From NCBI RefSeq assembly GCF_017916515.1, contig NZ_JAFMTA010000001.1:2593127-2657126 (forward strand): 64,000 bases of DNA, read 5' to 3'. Under the pieces are notes generated by a model. It saw only the letters and a list, made by a program, of their open reading frames with translations, was not told where the DNA came from and searched no databases. Made by a program: the position numbers and the translations under genes. Below are positions 1-11,067 of this stretch, piece by piece (position 1 is the first letter of the stretch; each line of letters opens with the position of its first letter). The DNA comes from Naasia sp. SYSU D00948 (GTDB lineage: Bacteria > Actinomycetota > Actinomycetes > Actinomycetales > Microbacteriaceae).

Positions 1-1036
1 GCTGCAGGATCCGCCGCACGCGCTCGCTGGCGACCGTGCCGGCACGGCCCCGGAGCCGGTCGAAGGCGGCCGCGAACCCCGCGGCGTCGTCCTGCAGGTC
101 CACGACCCCGGGGAAGTCGGCGACGACGTCCGGAACGCGGGTGGAGACGACGGGCAGGCCGGACGCCAGGTACTCGAGCGTCTTCGTCGGGCTGATCGAC
201 TTCGTCGCCTCGTTGAGCGCGAAGGGCATGATCGCCACGTCGAAGCTCGCCATGTGACGCGGCAGCTCCGCATAGGGCGCCATCCCCAGGTAGGAGATGT
301 TGGGGGCCTGAGGGAGGTCCGCCGGATCGATCTTCGCGACCGGACCGACCATCCTGATGTCCCAGTCGGGCGCCGCCTCGGCCACCTGGCCGAGGAGGTC
401 GATGTCGAGGCGCTCGTCGAGGACCCCGACGAAGCCCGCCACCGGCCGTGCGTTGCGCGCCCTGTGGTGGGAGGCGACGGCGTAGTCCGCGATCGAGACG
501 CCGCTCGGCACGAGGATCGCGTCCGTGCGGCCCTGCCGCACGACCGACCGGTGCAGCGAGCGGCCGCCGGCGAAGACGACGTCCGCCCTGCGCAGGGCCT
601 GCCGCTGGCGGACGACGAGCTCCGGTGCTGCGCCCTTGAAGGCGGCGAGGTCGTCCATCACGTCGTAGACGAGGGTGGTCGGCTCGAGGGCGAGCGCTGC
701 CTCGAGGGCGAGCGGGGTGTAGATCCAGACCACGCGCTCGCAGGCGCGCGGGCCGATCAGCTCGGGGAGCTGCTCGATGTAGTCGGGGATGACCTCGTCG
801 GCGAAGCCGACGTGGTGGCCGGGGTCGGGGATCTCGAGCCAGGCGCGTGTGAGTCCGTCGACCTCTTCCGACACGAGCCGGTTCTGCTGCACCTCATGAT
901 CTCGAGGCGTCATCGGCTCCTCCACGAACCAGGTTCGTCGACCGGCAGCGGTGCTCAGCCGCGAGACGAGCTGCTGCGGACGCTGCCAGACCCAGTCCCA
1001 GCGGAGGTGGGAGAGGACGATCAGTTCACTGCGCAT
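1..1036 (-). CDS. Glycosyltransferase, GT4/GT1-like (3' end beyond window)
   Basis: The reverse strand is open from an ATG at 1036 to the window edge (345 codons), so the C-terminus is missing. The N-terminus reads LSHLRWDWVWQRPQQL, typical of GT-B glycosyltransferases that act on cell-surface glycans. Later segments PVAGFVGVLDERLD, NISYLGMAPYAELP and KTLEYLASGLPVVST are the usual donor-binding half of GT4 enzymes. The start overlaps the end of the upstream glycosidase gene by 11 bp, so the two are probably translationally coupled. By family it should transfer a sugar from an activated donor at the inner membrane face. Donor and acceptor cannot be told. An encoded function in exopolysaccharide or glycolipid synthesis is inference from the pairing with a glycosidase. 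Confidence 0.85.
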   Translation of the reverse strand, partial: MRSELIVLSHLRWDWVWQRPQQLVSRLSTAAGRRTWFVEEPMTPRDHEVQQNRLVSEEVDGLTRAWLEIPDPGHHVGFADEVIPDYIEQLPELIGPRACERVVWIYTPLALEAALALEPTTLVYDVMDDLAAFKGAAPELVVRQRQALRRADVVFAGGRSLHRSVVRQGRTDAILVPSGVSIADYAVASHHRARNARPVAGFVGVLDERLDIDLLGQVAEAAPDWDIRMVGPVAKIDPADLPQAPNISYLGMAPYAELPRHMASFDVAIMPFALNEATKSISPTKTLEYLASGLPVVSTRVPDVVADFPGVVDLQDDAAGFAAAFDRLRGRAGTVASERVRRILQ

Positions 1037-2360
1037 CGACGATCCTCAATTCCATGGTTGTCGTGATTCGAGGGAGGTTGCGGGCGCGGGGCTCCTCCGG
1101 AGGAGGGCTCCACTCCCAGTGGGAGGTCTGCGGCAGGTAGCCGCGGAACCAGGTCGCCACGGGCTCGGCGAGCTCGAAGGCGGGCAGGTCCACCGCCGGC
1201 ACCCCGGCGGCGGCTGCGGCGTACGACGTGGTCATGACCGACGCGCGGCGGTCGAGCTCCTCGTCGAGCCAGTACACCCCGACCGGATCGATGTGCCCCT
1301 CGCAGCGGAAGAGCAGCGAGTTCCAGTCGGTGGAGTCGATGAAGGGGAACCAGCACAGGCCGTCGATCGGGATGCCGCGGTCCCGAGCGATCTCGCACTG
1401 CTCCAGCACGTACTTGAGCCACGTCGCGCGATCGAAGGTGTGGCCCCGGATGTTCGTCTCGGTGACCAGGCACGGCAGCCCGTAGCGCTCCCAGTACTCC
1501 TGGATCAGGTCGGCGAACGGCGTGGGGTCGGGGTTCGTGGTCGTGCCGCCCTCGATGCTGAAGGTCCACTGGTTGTGGGCGTAGTAGTCGAGACCGAGGA
1601 CGTCGACGGAGCCGCCCTCGATGCCGAGGAGCCGCTCGCCGCCGGACTCGTGGAGCAGCCTCCCGAACGGGCCCTCCGTGTCGTAGGGCCGACCCAGGAA
1701 GGCGTCGAGGACCGCGAACCGCCGCTCGTTGGCGAGGTCGGCGTAGGACTGGCCCGACGCGTCCGTGCCGATATGGCGCTCACAGGAGTCGTTCCACACG
1801 TGCCGGGCGGACGGCAGCAGCTCCCGGTAGAGCCGGCTCGCCTCCGCGACGGGCGGGAGGACGTTCACCAGCAGGTCGACGAAGCTCTCGAGGCCGGATC
1901 GGTACGGCGGCCAGATCGCCTCGTGCCCGCAGAGGAAGAGGGTGGCGAACGGCTCGTTGAAGAGCGTGTACTCCTCGACCCAGGGATACCTGCGGGCGAA
2001 CGCCTCGGCGTACCGGAGGTAGGCGGGACCGAAGCGCTCGTCGGCGAAGCCGTCGGTGAGCCAGGCCGGGTAGCTGGTGTGGTGCACGAGGTCGACGATC
2101 GGGCGCAGGCCGAGGTCGCGCATGTGCTCAAGGATCTCGTCCGTCTCCGACCAGTCGAAGACGCCCTCGACCTCTTCGATCCGGTGCCAGCGGATCGGGT
2201 AGCGCAGCCGGGTGATCCCCATGTCCGTCACGAGCAGCAGATCCTCGCGCCACCGCTTGTCGTGCTCGGTGGTCTCGATCACGTCCCGGTCATGGGCCGG
2301 CATGAACGTGCTCTCGAAGGACCCGAGGATCTCGATCGGTTCGTGGCGTACTCGTCCCAC
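1026..2360 (-). CDS. GH1-like family glycoside hydrolase
   Basis: A 444-residue TIM-barrel glycosidase. The acid/base motif NEP is at residues 135-137 (TLFNEPFATLF), and the likely nucleophile is the glutamate of LVTETNIRG, which replaces the canonical TENG of GH1. It has no signal peptide, so a cytoplasmic place is expected. It starts with GTG behind a GGAAGGAG ribosome site about 6 nt upstream. The ORF runs 11 bp into the glycosyltransferase gene, which suggests one operon. Members annotated as family 1 glycosylhydrolases in actinobacterial polysaccharide loci are often of unknown specificity, and no substrate can be assigned here. A TAGAGT hexamer about 75 bp upstream could be the -10, but I see no good -35. 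Confidence 0.82.
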   Translation of the reverse strand: MGRVRHEPIEILGSFESTFMPAHDRDVIETTEHDKRWREDLLLVTDMGITRLRYPIRWHRIEEVEGVFDWSETDEILEHMRDLGLRPIVDLVHHTSYPAWLTDGFADERFGPAYLRYAEAFARRYPWVEEYTLFNEPFATLFLCGHEAIWPPYRSGLESFVDLLVNVLPPVAEASRLYRELLPSARHVWNDSCERHIGTDASGQSYADLANERRFAVLDAFLGRPYDTEGPFGRLLHESGGERLLGIEGGSVDVLGLDYYAHNQWTFSIEGGTTTNPDPTPFADLIQEYWERYGLPCLVTETNIRGHTFDRATWLKYVLEQCEIARDRGIPIDGLCWFPFIDSTDWNSLLFRCEGHIDPVGVYWLDEELDRRASVMTTSYAAAAAGVPAVDLPAFELAEPVATWFRGYLPQTSHWEWSPPPEEPRARNLPRITTTMELRIVDAQ

Positions 2361-2574
2361 CTCGGCTCCTTCCTGCGTCTACTTCGTGAATCTCCTGACA
2401 GGGCTCTGTGCACTGAGGACAGAGGGACACTCTATTGGGCGTTCACTCGTCCTGTCGCGGTGCTTGCCAGAAGGCCTGGCCCCCGCTAGGGGGGCGCGAC
2501 TGGGGCGTCGCAGGGGATGCGTTTTCCCCGCTCGCGGCTAAGGTTCGACCCGCGAAGCCGGAGTTCTGCGAGGG

Positions 2575-2601
2575 TGTCGATTCCGGGCGATCCCGTTCGT
2601 C
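2575..2601 (+). promoter_or_regulatory. ECF42-type promoter for the DGPF-sigma operon
   Basis: TGTCGA at 2575-2580 and CGTC at 2598-2601 are separated by 17 nt and lie about 50 nt before the DGPF gene. The published ECF42 signature is TGTCGA at -35 and CG(A/T)C at -10. The position suggests that the sigma factor encoded downstream controls its own operon. Confidence 0.72.
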
Positions 2602-2650
2602 TAGAGGGTGAGAGCCGGCGAGGACCGGCACCGACACCGAGGAGAAGACC

Positions 2651-3007
2651 ATGACGCACTACCTGCTCAGCCTCTATCAGCCCGACGGGATCGTCCCGCC
2701 GCCGGAGCTTCTCGAGCCGGTCATGCAGCGACTCGACGAGGTCAACCGGGAGATCCAGGCCGCGGGCTCGTGGATGTTCACGGGCGGCCTGCACCAGCCC
2801 GACACCGCCACGGTGGTCCGCCCGCGGGACGCCGCCGACCCGCTGCTGACCGACGGACCCTACGTGGAGTCCAAGGAGCACGTGGGCGGCTTCTGGATCA
2901 TCCGGGCGGAGGACCTGGACGCCGCACTCGGCTGGGGGCGGCGCGTCGCCCAGGCGACCGGGCTGCCGGTCGAGGTGCGGCCGTTCGCCTTCTCGTCGGC
3001 GGAATGA
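2651..3007 (+). CDS. YCII/DGPF-domain protein, partner of the ECF42 sigma factor
   Basis: A 118-residue single-domain protein of the YCII-related (DGPF) family. The signature appears as [20 protein letters not shown], with DGPY in place of DGPF. ECF42 sigma factors are almost always encoded next to one or more DGPF proteins, which are regulatory targets or partners; no enzymatic role is established. A GAGGAG ribosome site lies 6 nt before the ATG. The stop codon overlaps the sigma factor start (ATGA at 3004-3007), so the two are translationally coupled. The preceding intergenic stretch (2361-2650) carries the ECF42-type promoter and the divergent promoter of the glycosidase gene; I see nothing else in it. 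Confidence 0.88.
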   Translation: MTHYLLSLYQPDGIVPPPELLEPVMQRLDEVNREIQAAGSWMFTGGLHQPDTATVVRPRDAADPLLTDGPYVESKEHVGGFWIIRAEDLDAALGWGRRVAQATGLPVEVRPFAFSSAE

Positions 3008-4281
3008 CCGCCGGGGAGGCCGTTCCGGCTGGGGGAGCGCGCAGGGACGCGCGATCCCAGCCGGGACGCGCCTCCGTCGAGGCGGTGTTCCGCGCCGAGT
3101 ACGGTCGCGCGGTGGCCGTGCTCGCCCGCGTGTTCCGGGACCTGGACCTCGCCGAGGACGCGGTCCAGGATGCCTTCACGATCGCTCTGCAGCGCTGGCC
3201 GCGCGACGGCCGTCCCCCGAGTCCCGCGGGCTGGATCCTCACGACCGCGCGCAACCGCGGCATCGACCGGCTCCGCCGCGAGGCGGCACGGGCCGGGAAG
3301 CACGCCGAGGCCGAGCTGCTGCGGGGGATCGACGAGCTCCCCGAGGAGGGTGCCGTGCCCGACGAGCGGCTGCGCCTGCTGTTCACCTGCTGCCACCCCG
3401 CCCTCGCGCGCGCCTCGCAGGTGGCGCTCACCCTGAAGCTCCTCGGCGGCCTCTCGACCCCCGAGATCGCGCGGGCCTTCCTGGTGCCGGAGTCCACGAT
3501 GGCGCAGCGGATCGTGCGGGCGAAGGCGAAGATCCGCGACGCCCGCATCCCGTACCGGGTCCCCGAGGACTCGGACCTGCCGGAGCGCCTCGCCTCCGTG
3601 CTGGCGGTGATCTACCTCATCTTCAACGAGGGCTACCTGGCGACGGCCGGCGAGCGGCTCGTGCGCGACGACCTGTGCTCGGAGGCGATCCGGCTGGCCC
3701 GGGTGCTCGTGGCGCTGATGCCGGACGAGCCCGAAGCGGAGGGGCTGCTCGCGCTGCTGCTCCTCACCGAGGCGCGCCGCCCCGCCCGCATGGCCGCGGA
3801 CGGCTCCCTCGTCCTGCTCGCCGATCAGGACCGGCGACTCTGGGATGGCGCCCTGATCGCGGAGGGACAGGCGAGCGTCCGCCGGTGCCTGCGCCGCAAC
3901 CGGCCGGGCCCGTACCAGCTGCAGGCGGCGATCGCCGCGGTGCACAGCGACGCGGCCACCGCAGCCGACACGGACTGGGCGCAGATCGTCGTGCTCTACG
4001 ACCAGTTGCGTGTGGTCGCCCCGAGTCCGGTCGTCGAGCTGAACAGGGCCGTCGCGGTGGCCGAGGTAGAGGGTCCGGCGGCGGCCCTCGACCTGCTCGA
4101 CGCCGCTCCGCTGCCGGCGTACGGTCCGTACCATGCCGTCCGCGCCGACCTGCTGCGGCGGCTGGGACGACGATCGGAGGCGGTGGCCGCCTACGAGGCC
4201 GCGCTCTCCCTCACCGACAACGAGGCCGAGCGCGAGTTCCTCACCGGCAGGATCCGGCGGATCGCGGGTGCAGCCGGGTGA
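3004..4281 (+). CDS. ECF42-group RNA polymerase sigma factor with C-terminal TPR-like domain
   Basis: A 425-residue sigma factor. Region sigma2 spans about residues 24-90 ([49 protein letters not shown]). Sigma4 follows with [36 protein letters not shown]. After residue 190 comes a long helical extension typical of group ECF42 (formerly called SigI/sigma-24 family), which is needed for activity and replaces a classical anti-sigma factor. An in-frame ATG lies much further upstream, but the ATG at 3004 overlaps the DGPF stop, matches the family N-terminus and is preferred. The matching TGTCGA-N17-CGTC promoter upstream of the operon supports autoregulation. The signal sensed is unknown. Confidence 0.92.
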   Translation: MTAGEAVPAGGARRDARSQPGRASVEAVFRAEYGRAVAVLARVFRDLDLAEDAVQDAFTIALQRWPRDGRPPSPAGWILTTARNRGIDRLRREAARAGKHAEAELLRGIDELPEEGAVPDERLRLLFTCCHPALARASQVALTLKLLGGLSTPEIARAFLVPESTMAQRIVRAKAKIRDARIPYRVPEDSDLPERLASVLAVIYLIFNEGYLATAGERLVRDDLCSEAIRLARVLVALMPDEPEAEGLLALLLLTEARRPARMAADGSLVLLADQDRRLWDGALIAEGQASVRRCLRRNRPGPYQLQAAIAAVHSDAATAADTDWAQIVVLYDQLRVVAPSPVVELNRAVAVAEVEGPAAALDLLDAAPLPAYGPYHAVRADLLRRLGRRSEAVAAYEAALSLTDNEAEREFLTGRIRRIAGAAG

Positions 4282-4300
4282 GGTTCCCGGTTAAACGCGT

Positions 4301-4329
4301 CGAGCCGCCCGCATCGTGCGGACGGCTCG
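4301..4329. terminator. Terminator hairpin between convergent genes
   Basis: Two 13-nt arms (CGAGCCGCCCGCA and TGCGGACGGCTCG) around a TCG loop pair with a single mismatch. The hairpin lies between the sigma factor gene and the convergent DUF7455 gene and could serve both. No U-tract follows. Confidence 0.7.
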
Positions 4330-4344
4330 AGCGAAGTCTCGGAT

Positions 4345-4566
4345 TCAGGCCTTGTTGTCGGTGAGGCGGCTCGACTCGTCGTGCCAGCTGCGCGCGACGC
4401 TCGAGAGCTTCTCCTGGTACTTCTTGCCGTGGTGAGCGCAGAAGAGCAGCTCACCCTTGCCCAGCTCGACCCGGATGTACGCCTGCGCGCCGCAGCTGTC
4501 GCAGCGGTCGAGCGCGGTCAGCTCATACGGGGGAGCGTCAAGGGCGTCTGAAGTGATGTTCGACAT
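4345..4566 (-). CDS. DUF7455 small zinc-binding protein
   Basis: A 73-residue protein with Cys22-x2-Cys25 (RCDSCGAQAY) and Cys43-x-His-His (LLFCAHHGKKY), a probable single zinc ribbon. The family is conserved in actinobacteria next to topoisomerase or sigA genes, as here where parE is divergent. Its function is unknown. The ATG is preceded by CGAGGAGCAGCAC, a reasonable ribosome site. The 288-nt gap to parE holds the parE promoter and, on the reverse strand, presumably this gene's promoter; I cannot place the latter securely. Confidence 0.85.
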   Translation of the reverse strand: MSNITSDALDAPPYELTALDRCDSCGAQAYIRVELGKGELLFCAHHGKKYQEKLSSVARSWHDESSRLTDNKA

Positions 4567-4842
4567 GTGCTGCTCCTCGTGGTGTCCGGTGCGTCACTGA
4601 GTTCAACAATGAAAGCACGCCCTTGTTCCGCTCTTGCTTCAAGCCTGGCACCGTTTCGCTGTGCGCGTAGCCGATCGTTACGAGATTGACTTCTCGCTGC
4701 CACCGCTGATGCTCCCACCCGCGTCGCGCCGCGGACAGGCCCGCGTTGGGGGCACGAAACGGGGGCCTGAGCGGGGGCGTCGGCCGTCCTGCTTTCCTCG
4801 CGGCGCGCCCCCGGCCTCCCGGGCGCCGTCGGACCCGCCGTT

Positions 4843-4854
4843 TACCCTTGCCGG

Positions 4855-4855
<1 letters not shown>
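4843..4855 (+). promoter_or_regulatory. Leaderless promoter of parE (-10 TACCCT)
   Basis: TACCCT at 4843-4848 fits the actinobacterial TANNNT -10 box. Only 6 nt separate it from the GTG start at 4855 and no Shine-Dalgarno sequence is present, so transcription probably begins at the start codon. Confidence 0.6.
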
Positions 4856-6939
<2,084 letters not shown>

Positions 6940-6980
6940 CCTCGCTGTCCAGCCGGTCGCCGCAGCCCCCGGGTCTTTCC

Positions 6981-6986
6981 TAGAAT
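6981..6986 (+). promoter_or_regulatory. -10 element (TAGAAT) of the ftsH-like gene
   Basis: TAGAAT lies 35 nt before the GTG start, leaving a short leader that contains the GGGAGGCAGG ribosome site. No convincing -35 is seen. Confidence 0.45.
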
Positions 6987-7021
6987 CCGGGCATCGGCAC
7001 CACCCGCGTGGGAGGCAGGCA

Positions 7022-8986
7022 GTGAACGGCGACACGAGTTCGGACGAGCGGCGTCCGCCTGAGGGGCGAGAGGGCGAGCAGCCGGACCCCCAGGGGCGGC
7101 CCTGGCGGACCGAGGGGCTGGCGCAGGGAGACCGGACGCCGCCGAAGCGTCCCAACTGGTGGGTCGTCGCGCTGTGGTCGGGGCTGGCCTACTTCCTCAC
7201 CTTCGGGCTCTTCACAGCACAGGACTCCATGGCCGGCGCGCCGCCGATCCCGTACACCGAGTTCACGCGTCAGGTGGAGCGGAACAACGTCGAGGAGGTG
7301 TTCTCCCGCGGCGACTCCATCCAGGGCATCCTTCGCAGCGAGGCCCCCCTGCCGGGCGAGGGCGAGGGCACCTACACGCGATTCACCACCGAGAGGCCGA
7401 CGTTCGCCCAGGACGACCTGCTCGCCCAGCTCGAGGCCAACGGCGCCAGCGTGCTCGCGACCCCGGTCGTCCAGGAGCGCGGCCTGCTCTGGAACCTGCT
7501 GCTCTCGCTGGGCCCGATCCTCCTGCTCATCGCGTTCTACTGGTGGATCTTCCGCCGGCAGCAGCAGGGGATGGGCATGCTGTTCGGCGGCGGGAACAAG
7601 CGCAAGCCGGTCGATCCGGAGAGCGTCCGCGTGACGTTCGACGACGTCGCCGGCATCGACGAGGTCGAGGCCGAGATCACCGAGGTCGTGGACTTCCTGA
7701 AGGATCCGGACAAGTACCGCCGGCTCGGCGCCCGCGCGCCCAAGGGCGTCCTGCTCGCCGGCCCTCCTGGCACCGGCAAGACCCTGCTCGCCCGCGCCAC
7801 CGCCGGCGAGGCGGGGGTGCCGTTCTTCTCGGCGAGCGCATCCGAGTTCATCGAGATGATCGTCGGCGTCGGCGCCAGCCGGGTGCGCGAGCTGTTCTCC
7901 GAGGCGCGGAAGGTCGCTCCGGCGATCATCTTCATCGACGAGATCGACACCATCGGCCGGGCCCGCGGTGGCGCGCGCGCCGTCGGCGGCCACGACGAGC
8001 GCGAGCAGACGCTCAACCAGATCCTCACCGAGATGGACGGCTTCTCCGGCTCGGAGGGCGTCGTCGTGCTCGCCGCGACCAACCGGGCGGACGTGCTCGA
8101 CCCCGCGCTCCTGCGCCCGGGACGCTTCGACCGCACGATCACCGTGCACGCTCCCGACCAGAAGGGGCGCGAGCAGATCCTCGCCGTGCACACGCGGGGC
8201 AAACCGCTGGCGGCGGATGTGGACCTCGCCCGGCTCGCGAGCGCGACGCCGGGCATGACCGGGGCGGAGCTCGCGAACCTCGTCAACGAGGCGGCCCTGT
8301 CCGCCGCCCGGCGTGGGCAGTCCGAGATCCGGCAGCGCGATCTGCTCGACGCCCTCGAGAAGATCCAGCTCGGCACGGCCCGGACCATCGTGATGCCGCA
8401 GGAGGAGCGGCGGCGGACGGCCTACCACGAGGGCGGCCACGCCCTGCTGGGCATCCTGCAGCCGGGCGCCGACCCCGTCCGCAAGGTCTCGATCATCCCG
8501 CGCGGTCGCGCGCTCGGCGTCACGCTCTCCACTCCGGAGACGGACCGCTACGGCTACGACGAGGCGTACCTCCGCGGTCGCATCATCGGCGCGCTCGGGG
8601 GCATGGCGGCCGAGGAGGAGGTGCTGGGGGTCGTGACGACGGGCGCGGAGAACGACCTCGAGAACGCGACGGGGATCGCTCGCGGCATGGTCGGGCGATG
8701 GGGCATGTCCGACCGCATCGGCCCGGTCTCGGTGATCCCGCGCGAGGGCGACCCGCGCTCGGCCGGGGTCTCGGACACCATGCTGGCCCGCGTGGACGAG
8801 GAGGTCCGGCGCCTCATCGAGGAGTGCTACGGGGAGGCCCGCCGGCTGCTCCGCGAGCACCGGTCGCAGCTCGACGCCATCGCGTCCGCGCTCCTCGAGC
8901 ACGAGACGCTCGACGAGATCGACGTGTACGCGGCCGCGGGAGTGCCTCGCCGCAGCGGCCCGGAGCCTCAGGCGATTCCCGGCTGA
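7022..8986 (+). CDS. ftsH: FtsH-family membrane AAA+ zinc metalloprotease
   Basis: A 654-residue membrane protease. A charged N-terminal tail precedes the first membrane segment ([19 protein letters not shown], about residues 46-64); a second segment ([23 protein letters not shown]) follows an external loop. The AAA+ module has Walker A GPPGTGKT (about 247-254), Walker B IIFIDEID and the SRH region [20 protein letters not shown]. The zinc site HEGGH is at about 469-473. It extracts and degrades membrane and unfolded cytosolic proteins. GTG is the start, behind GGGAGGCAGG. It lacks the long disordered C-terminal tail common in actinobacterial housekeeping FtsH and is unlinked to hpt or folE genes, so it may be a second FtsH paralogue; this is inference. 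Confidence 0.92.
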   Translation: MNGDTSSDERRPPEGREGEQPDPQGRPWRTEGLAQGDRTPPKRPNWWVVALWSGLAYFLTFGLFTAQDSMAGAPPIPYTEFTRQVERNNVEEVFSRGDSIQGILRSEAPLPGEGEGTYTRFTTERPTFAQDDLLAQLEANGASVLATPVVQERGLLWNLLLSLGPILLLIAFYWWIFRRQQQGMGMLFGGGNKRKPVDPESVRVTFDDVAGIDEVEAEITEVVDFLKDPDKYRRLGARAPKGVLLAGPPGTGKTLLARATAGEAGVPFFSASASEFIEMIVGVGASRVRELFSEARKVAPAIIFIDEIDTIGRARGGARAVGGHDEREQTLNQILTEMDGFSGSEGVVVLAATNRADVLDPALLRPGRFDRTITVHAPDQKGREQILAVHTRGKPLAADVDLARLASATPGMTGAELANLVNEAALSAARRGQSEIRQRDLLDALEKIQLGTARTIVMPQEERRRTAYHEGGHALLGILQPGADPVRKVSIIPRGRALGVTLSTPETDRYGYDEAYLRGRIIGALGGMAAEEEVLGVVTTGAENDLENATGIARGMVGRWGMSDRIGPVSVIPREGDPRSAGVSDTMLARVDEEVRRLIEECYGEARRLLREHRSQLDAIASALLEHETLDEIDVYAAAGVPRRSGPEPQAIPG

Positions 8987-9027
8987 CGGGGGAAGAGTGC
9001 CCAGCAGGATCTCAAGAAGGAGCTGCT

Positions 9028-9648
9028 GTGCCGTCCGACCTCACCGCCGTCTGTCTCGTCTGCACCCTCAAGCCGTCCCCGGCGGAGTCGAGCGCCGAGC
9101 TGCTCGGCAGCCAGCTCATGGACGCGCTCGAGGCCGTCGGGGTGAGCGGCACCACCATCCGGGTGGTGGACCACGACGTGAAGCCGGGCGTCGAGGCCGA
9201 CATGGGCGACGGCGACGAGTGGCCCGCGATCCGGGAGCAGATCGTCGCCGCGGACATCCTCGTCATGGCGACCCCGACCTGGATGGGGCACATGACGAGC
9301 GTCGCCCAGCGCGTGCTCGAGCGGCTCGACGCCGAGCTGTCCGAGAAGGACGATCTGGGGCGGCCGAACATGTTCGACAAGGTGGCCGTCGCCGCGATCG
9401 TGGGCAACGAGGACGGGGCCCATCAGATCACCGCGGAGCTCTTCCAGGCGCTCAACGACATCGGCTTCACCATCCCGGCCCAGGGGGTGACCTACTGGAA
9501 CGGCGAGGCCATGGGGAGCGTCGACTACAAGGACCTCGAGGAGACCCCGCCCAAGGTCGCGTCGACGACGAAGTCGGTGGCCCGATTCGCCGCCCACCTG
9601 GCCGAGGTCCTGCAGTCCGCCCGCTATCCAGTTCCCGTCGAGGGGTAG
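9028..9648 (+). CDS. Flavodoxin-like NAD(P)H-dependent FMN reductase
   Basis: A 206-residue flavodoxin-fold protein. The phosphate-binding segment is CTLKPSPAESSAELL near the N-terminus, the ATPTWMGHMTSVAQRVLERLD motif contacts the isoalloxazine, and AAIVGNEDGAHQITAELFQAL completes the fold. Such proteins reduce quinones, FMN or similar acceptors with NAD(P)H in the cytoplasm; the substrate cannot be predicted. GTG at 9028 is chosen because AAGAAGGAG lies 5 nt before it and the codon fits the family start; the frame is open far upstream inside ftsH only by GC bias. It follows ftsH by 41 nt and may be co-transcribed. A GGGACCTTGGTCCT palindrome begins 6 nt after its stop and probably belongs to the next gene. 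Confidence 0.85.
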   Translation: MPSDLTAVCLVCTLKPSPAESSAELLGSQLMDALEAVGVSGTTIRVVDHDVKPGVEADMGDGDEWPAIREQIVAADILVMATPTWMGHMTSVAQRVLERLDAELSEKDDLGRPNMFDKVAVAAIVGNEDGAHQITAELFQALNDIGFTIPAQGVTYWNGEAMGSVDYKDLEETPPKVASTTKSVARFAAHLAEVLQSARYPVPVEG

Positions 9649-9654
9649 CGGCAG

Positions 9655-9668
9655 GGGACCTTGGTCCT
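9655..9668. promoter_or_regulatory. DosR-like palindrome GGGACCTTGGTCCT
   Basis: An almost perfect palindrome, 61 nt before the phosphoribosyltransferase-hydrolase start. The DosR/DevR consensus core is GGGAC-N4-GTCCC. The two-base centre makes a terminator hairpin unlikely. Activator control of the two downstream stress-type genes is inferred. Confidence 0.5.
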
Positions 9669-9729
9669 GTGGATAACGGGGAGCCCCGGGCGAGCCTGTC
9701 ATGGCTCAACGACCTGGAGGTTCCTCCCC

Positions 9730-11067
9730 GTGACCGACACCCGTCCCCTCTTCGCCGACCGCGCCGACGCCGGACGCCGGCTCGCCGAATCGCTCTCCGA
9801 CCTGCGGAACGACGACACGGTCGTCCTCGGGGTGCCGCTCGGCGGCATCCCCGTTGCGGCCGAGGTCGCGCGAGCCCTGGGCGCGCCGCTCGACGCCCTC
9901 GTGGTCCGGAAGCTCGGCGTGCCGCGCTTCCCGGACGGGGCGATGGGGGCGCTCGGGGAGGACGGCACCCGGGTCCTCAACCCCGGGATCTTCCTCCGCG
10001 CCCTGGTGACGCCGCTCGACCTCGCGTCGGTCACGCGCCGCGAGCGGGAAATCCTGGCCGACCGCACGGTCCGGCTGCGGGACGGGCGGCCCCGTCTCGA
10101 CCTGCGCGGCCGGACCGCTGTGGTCGTCGACGACGGCCTCGTGACCGGCGTCAGCGCCGAGGTGGCGTGCACGATGGCGCGCGCGGCGGGTGCGGAGAGG
10201 GTGGTCCTCGCCGTGCCGGTGGCCGCGCGCGAGGGGCTCCGGTTCGTCCGGTCGGCCGACGAGATCGTCACCCTCGCCGCTCCCCGGGCCTTCCCCGGCG
10301 TCCGGCCGTTCTACCGCGACTACCCGCAGGTGACCGAGGACGAGGTGGCCGCGCTCCTGGACGACGCGGCGCCCGAGCGGGACCTGGACATCGTGTCGGC
10401 GCACGGCACGCTGGAGGACGTCGTCATCCGGGCCGACGGCATCGCGCTGCACGGCCGGCTGCACCTCCCGGCGGGCACCCGCGCCGTCGTCGTGTTCGCC
10501 CACGGCAGCGGGAGCGGCCGCCACAGCCCCCGCAACCGGCTGGTGGCCTCCGTGCTCGCCGAGGCCGGGATCGGCACCCTGCTGCTCGATCTGCTCTCCC
10601 CGGTGGAGGAGCAGGACCGGCATGCCGTGTTCGACATCCCGCTGCTCTCGTCCCGCCTCCGGGCGGCCACCGAGTGGCTGCGGAGCAGGCCGGACACCGC
10701 GGGGTTCCGCATCGGCTACTTCGGGGCGAGCACGGGCGCGGGGGCCGCGCTCTGCGCCGCCTCCTCGGATCCCGGGATCGCGGCTGTGGTGTCCCGCGGC
10801 GGCCGCGCGGACCTCGCCGGCGAGCGGCTCGCCGACGTGCGGTGCCCCGTGCTGCTCATCGTCGGCAGCCGGGACCCGGACGTGCTGATGCTGAACCGCA
10901 GGGCGCGGGCCTCGATTTCGGGCGAGGCCGCCCTGGAGGTCGTCCCCGGAGCGTCGCACCTGTTCGAGGAGGCCGGCACGCTCGACCGGGTGGCGGTGCT
11001 CGCGCGGGACTGGTTCTCCCGCACCCTGCTGCAGCCCGAGAGCCGCCACGAGCCGATCCTGTCGTGA
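9730..11067 (+). CDS. Phosphoribosyltransferase-dienelactone hydrolase-like fusion protein
   Basis: A 445-residue two-domain protein. Residues about 1-215 are a type I phosphoribosyltransferase; the PRPP loop reads AVVVDDGLVTGVSA at about 130-143. Residues about 225-440 are an alpha/beta hydrolase with the nucleophile elbow GASTGA (Ser334), an acid in LLIVGSRDPDV and a His in PGASHLFEEAG. The same fusion exists as Rv0571c in the M. tuberculosis DosR dormancy regulon; the biochemical role is unknown. The GTG at 9730 follows GGAGG at 9716-9720. A DosR-like palindrome lies upstream. The stop overlaps the next start (GTGA), so the two genes form an operon. Confidence 0.85.
   Translation: MTDTRPLFADRADAGRRLAESLSDLRNDDTVVLGVPLGGIPVAAEVARALGAPLDALVVRKLGVPRFPDGAMGALGEDGTRVLNPGIFLRALVTPLDLASVTRREREILADRTVRLRDGRPRLDLRGRTAVVVDDGLVTGVSAEVACTMARAAGAERVVLAVPVAAREGLRFVRSADEIVTLAAPRAFPGVRPFYRDYPQVTEDEVAALLDDAAPERDLDIVSAHGTLEDVVIRADGIALHGRLHLPAGTRAVVVFAHGSGSGRHSPRNRLVASVLAEAGIGTLLLDLLSPVEEQDRHAVFDIPLLSSRLRAATEWLRSRPDTAGFRIGYFGASTGAGAALCAASSDPGIAAVVSRGGRADLAGERLADVRCPVLLIVGSRDPDVLMLNRRARASISGEAALEVVPGASHLFEEAGTLDRVAVLARDWFSRTLLQPESRHEPILS

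Noticed and set aside
254-2489. Long + strand frames over the glycosyltransferase and glycosidase
   Set aside because: Reverse-strand translation gives recognisable GT-B and GH1 motifs with coupled starts; the + frames have none.
2608-4281. A single fused DGPF-sigma protein of 557 residues
   Set aside because: The first third is the DGPF gene read in the wrong frame; the ATGA overlap at 3004 gives two normal family proteins.
9655-9668. Terminator hairpin after the flavodoxin-like gene
   Set aside because: The palindrome centre leaves a two-base loop and there is no U-tract, so an operator is more likely.
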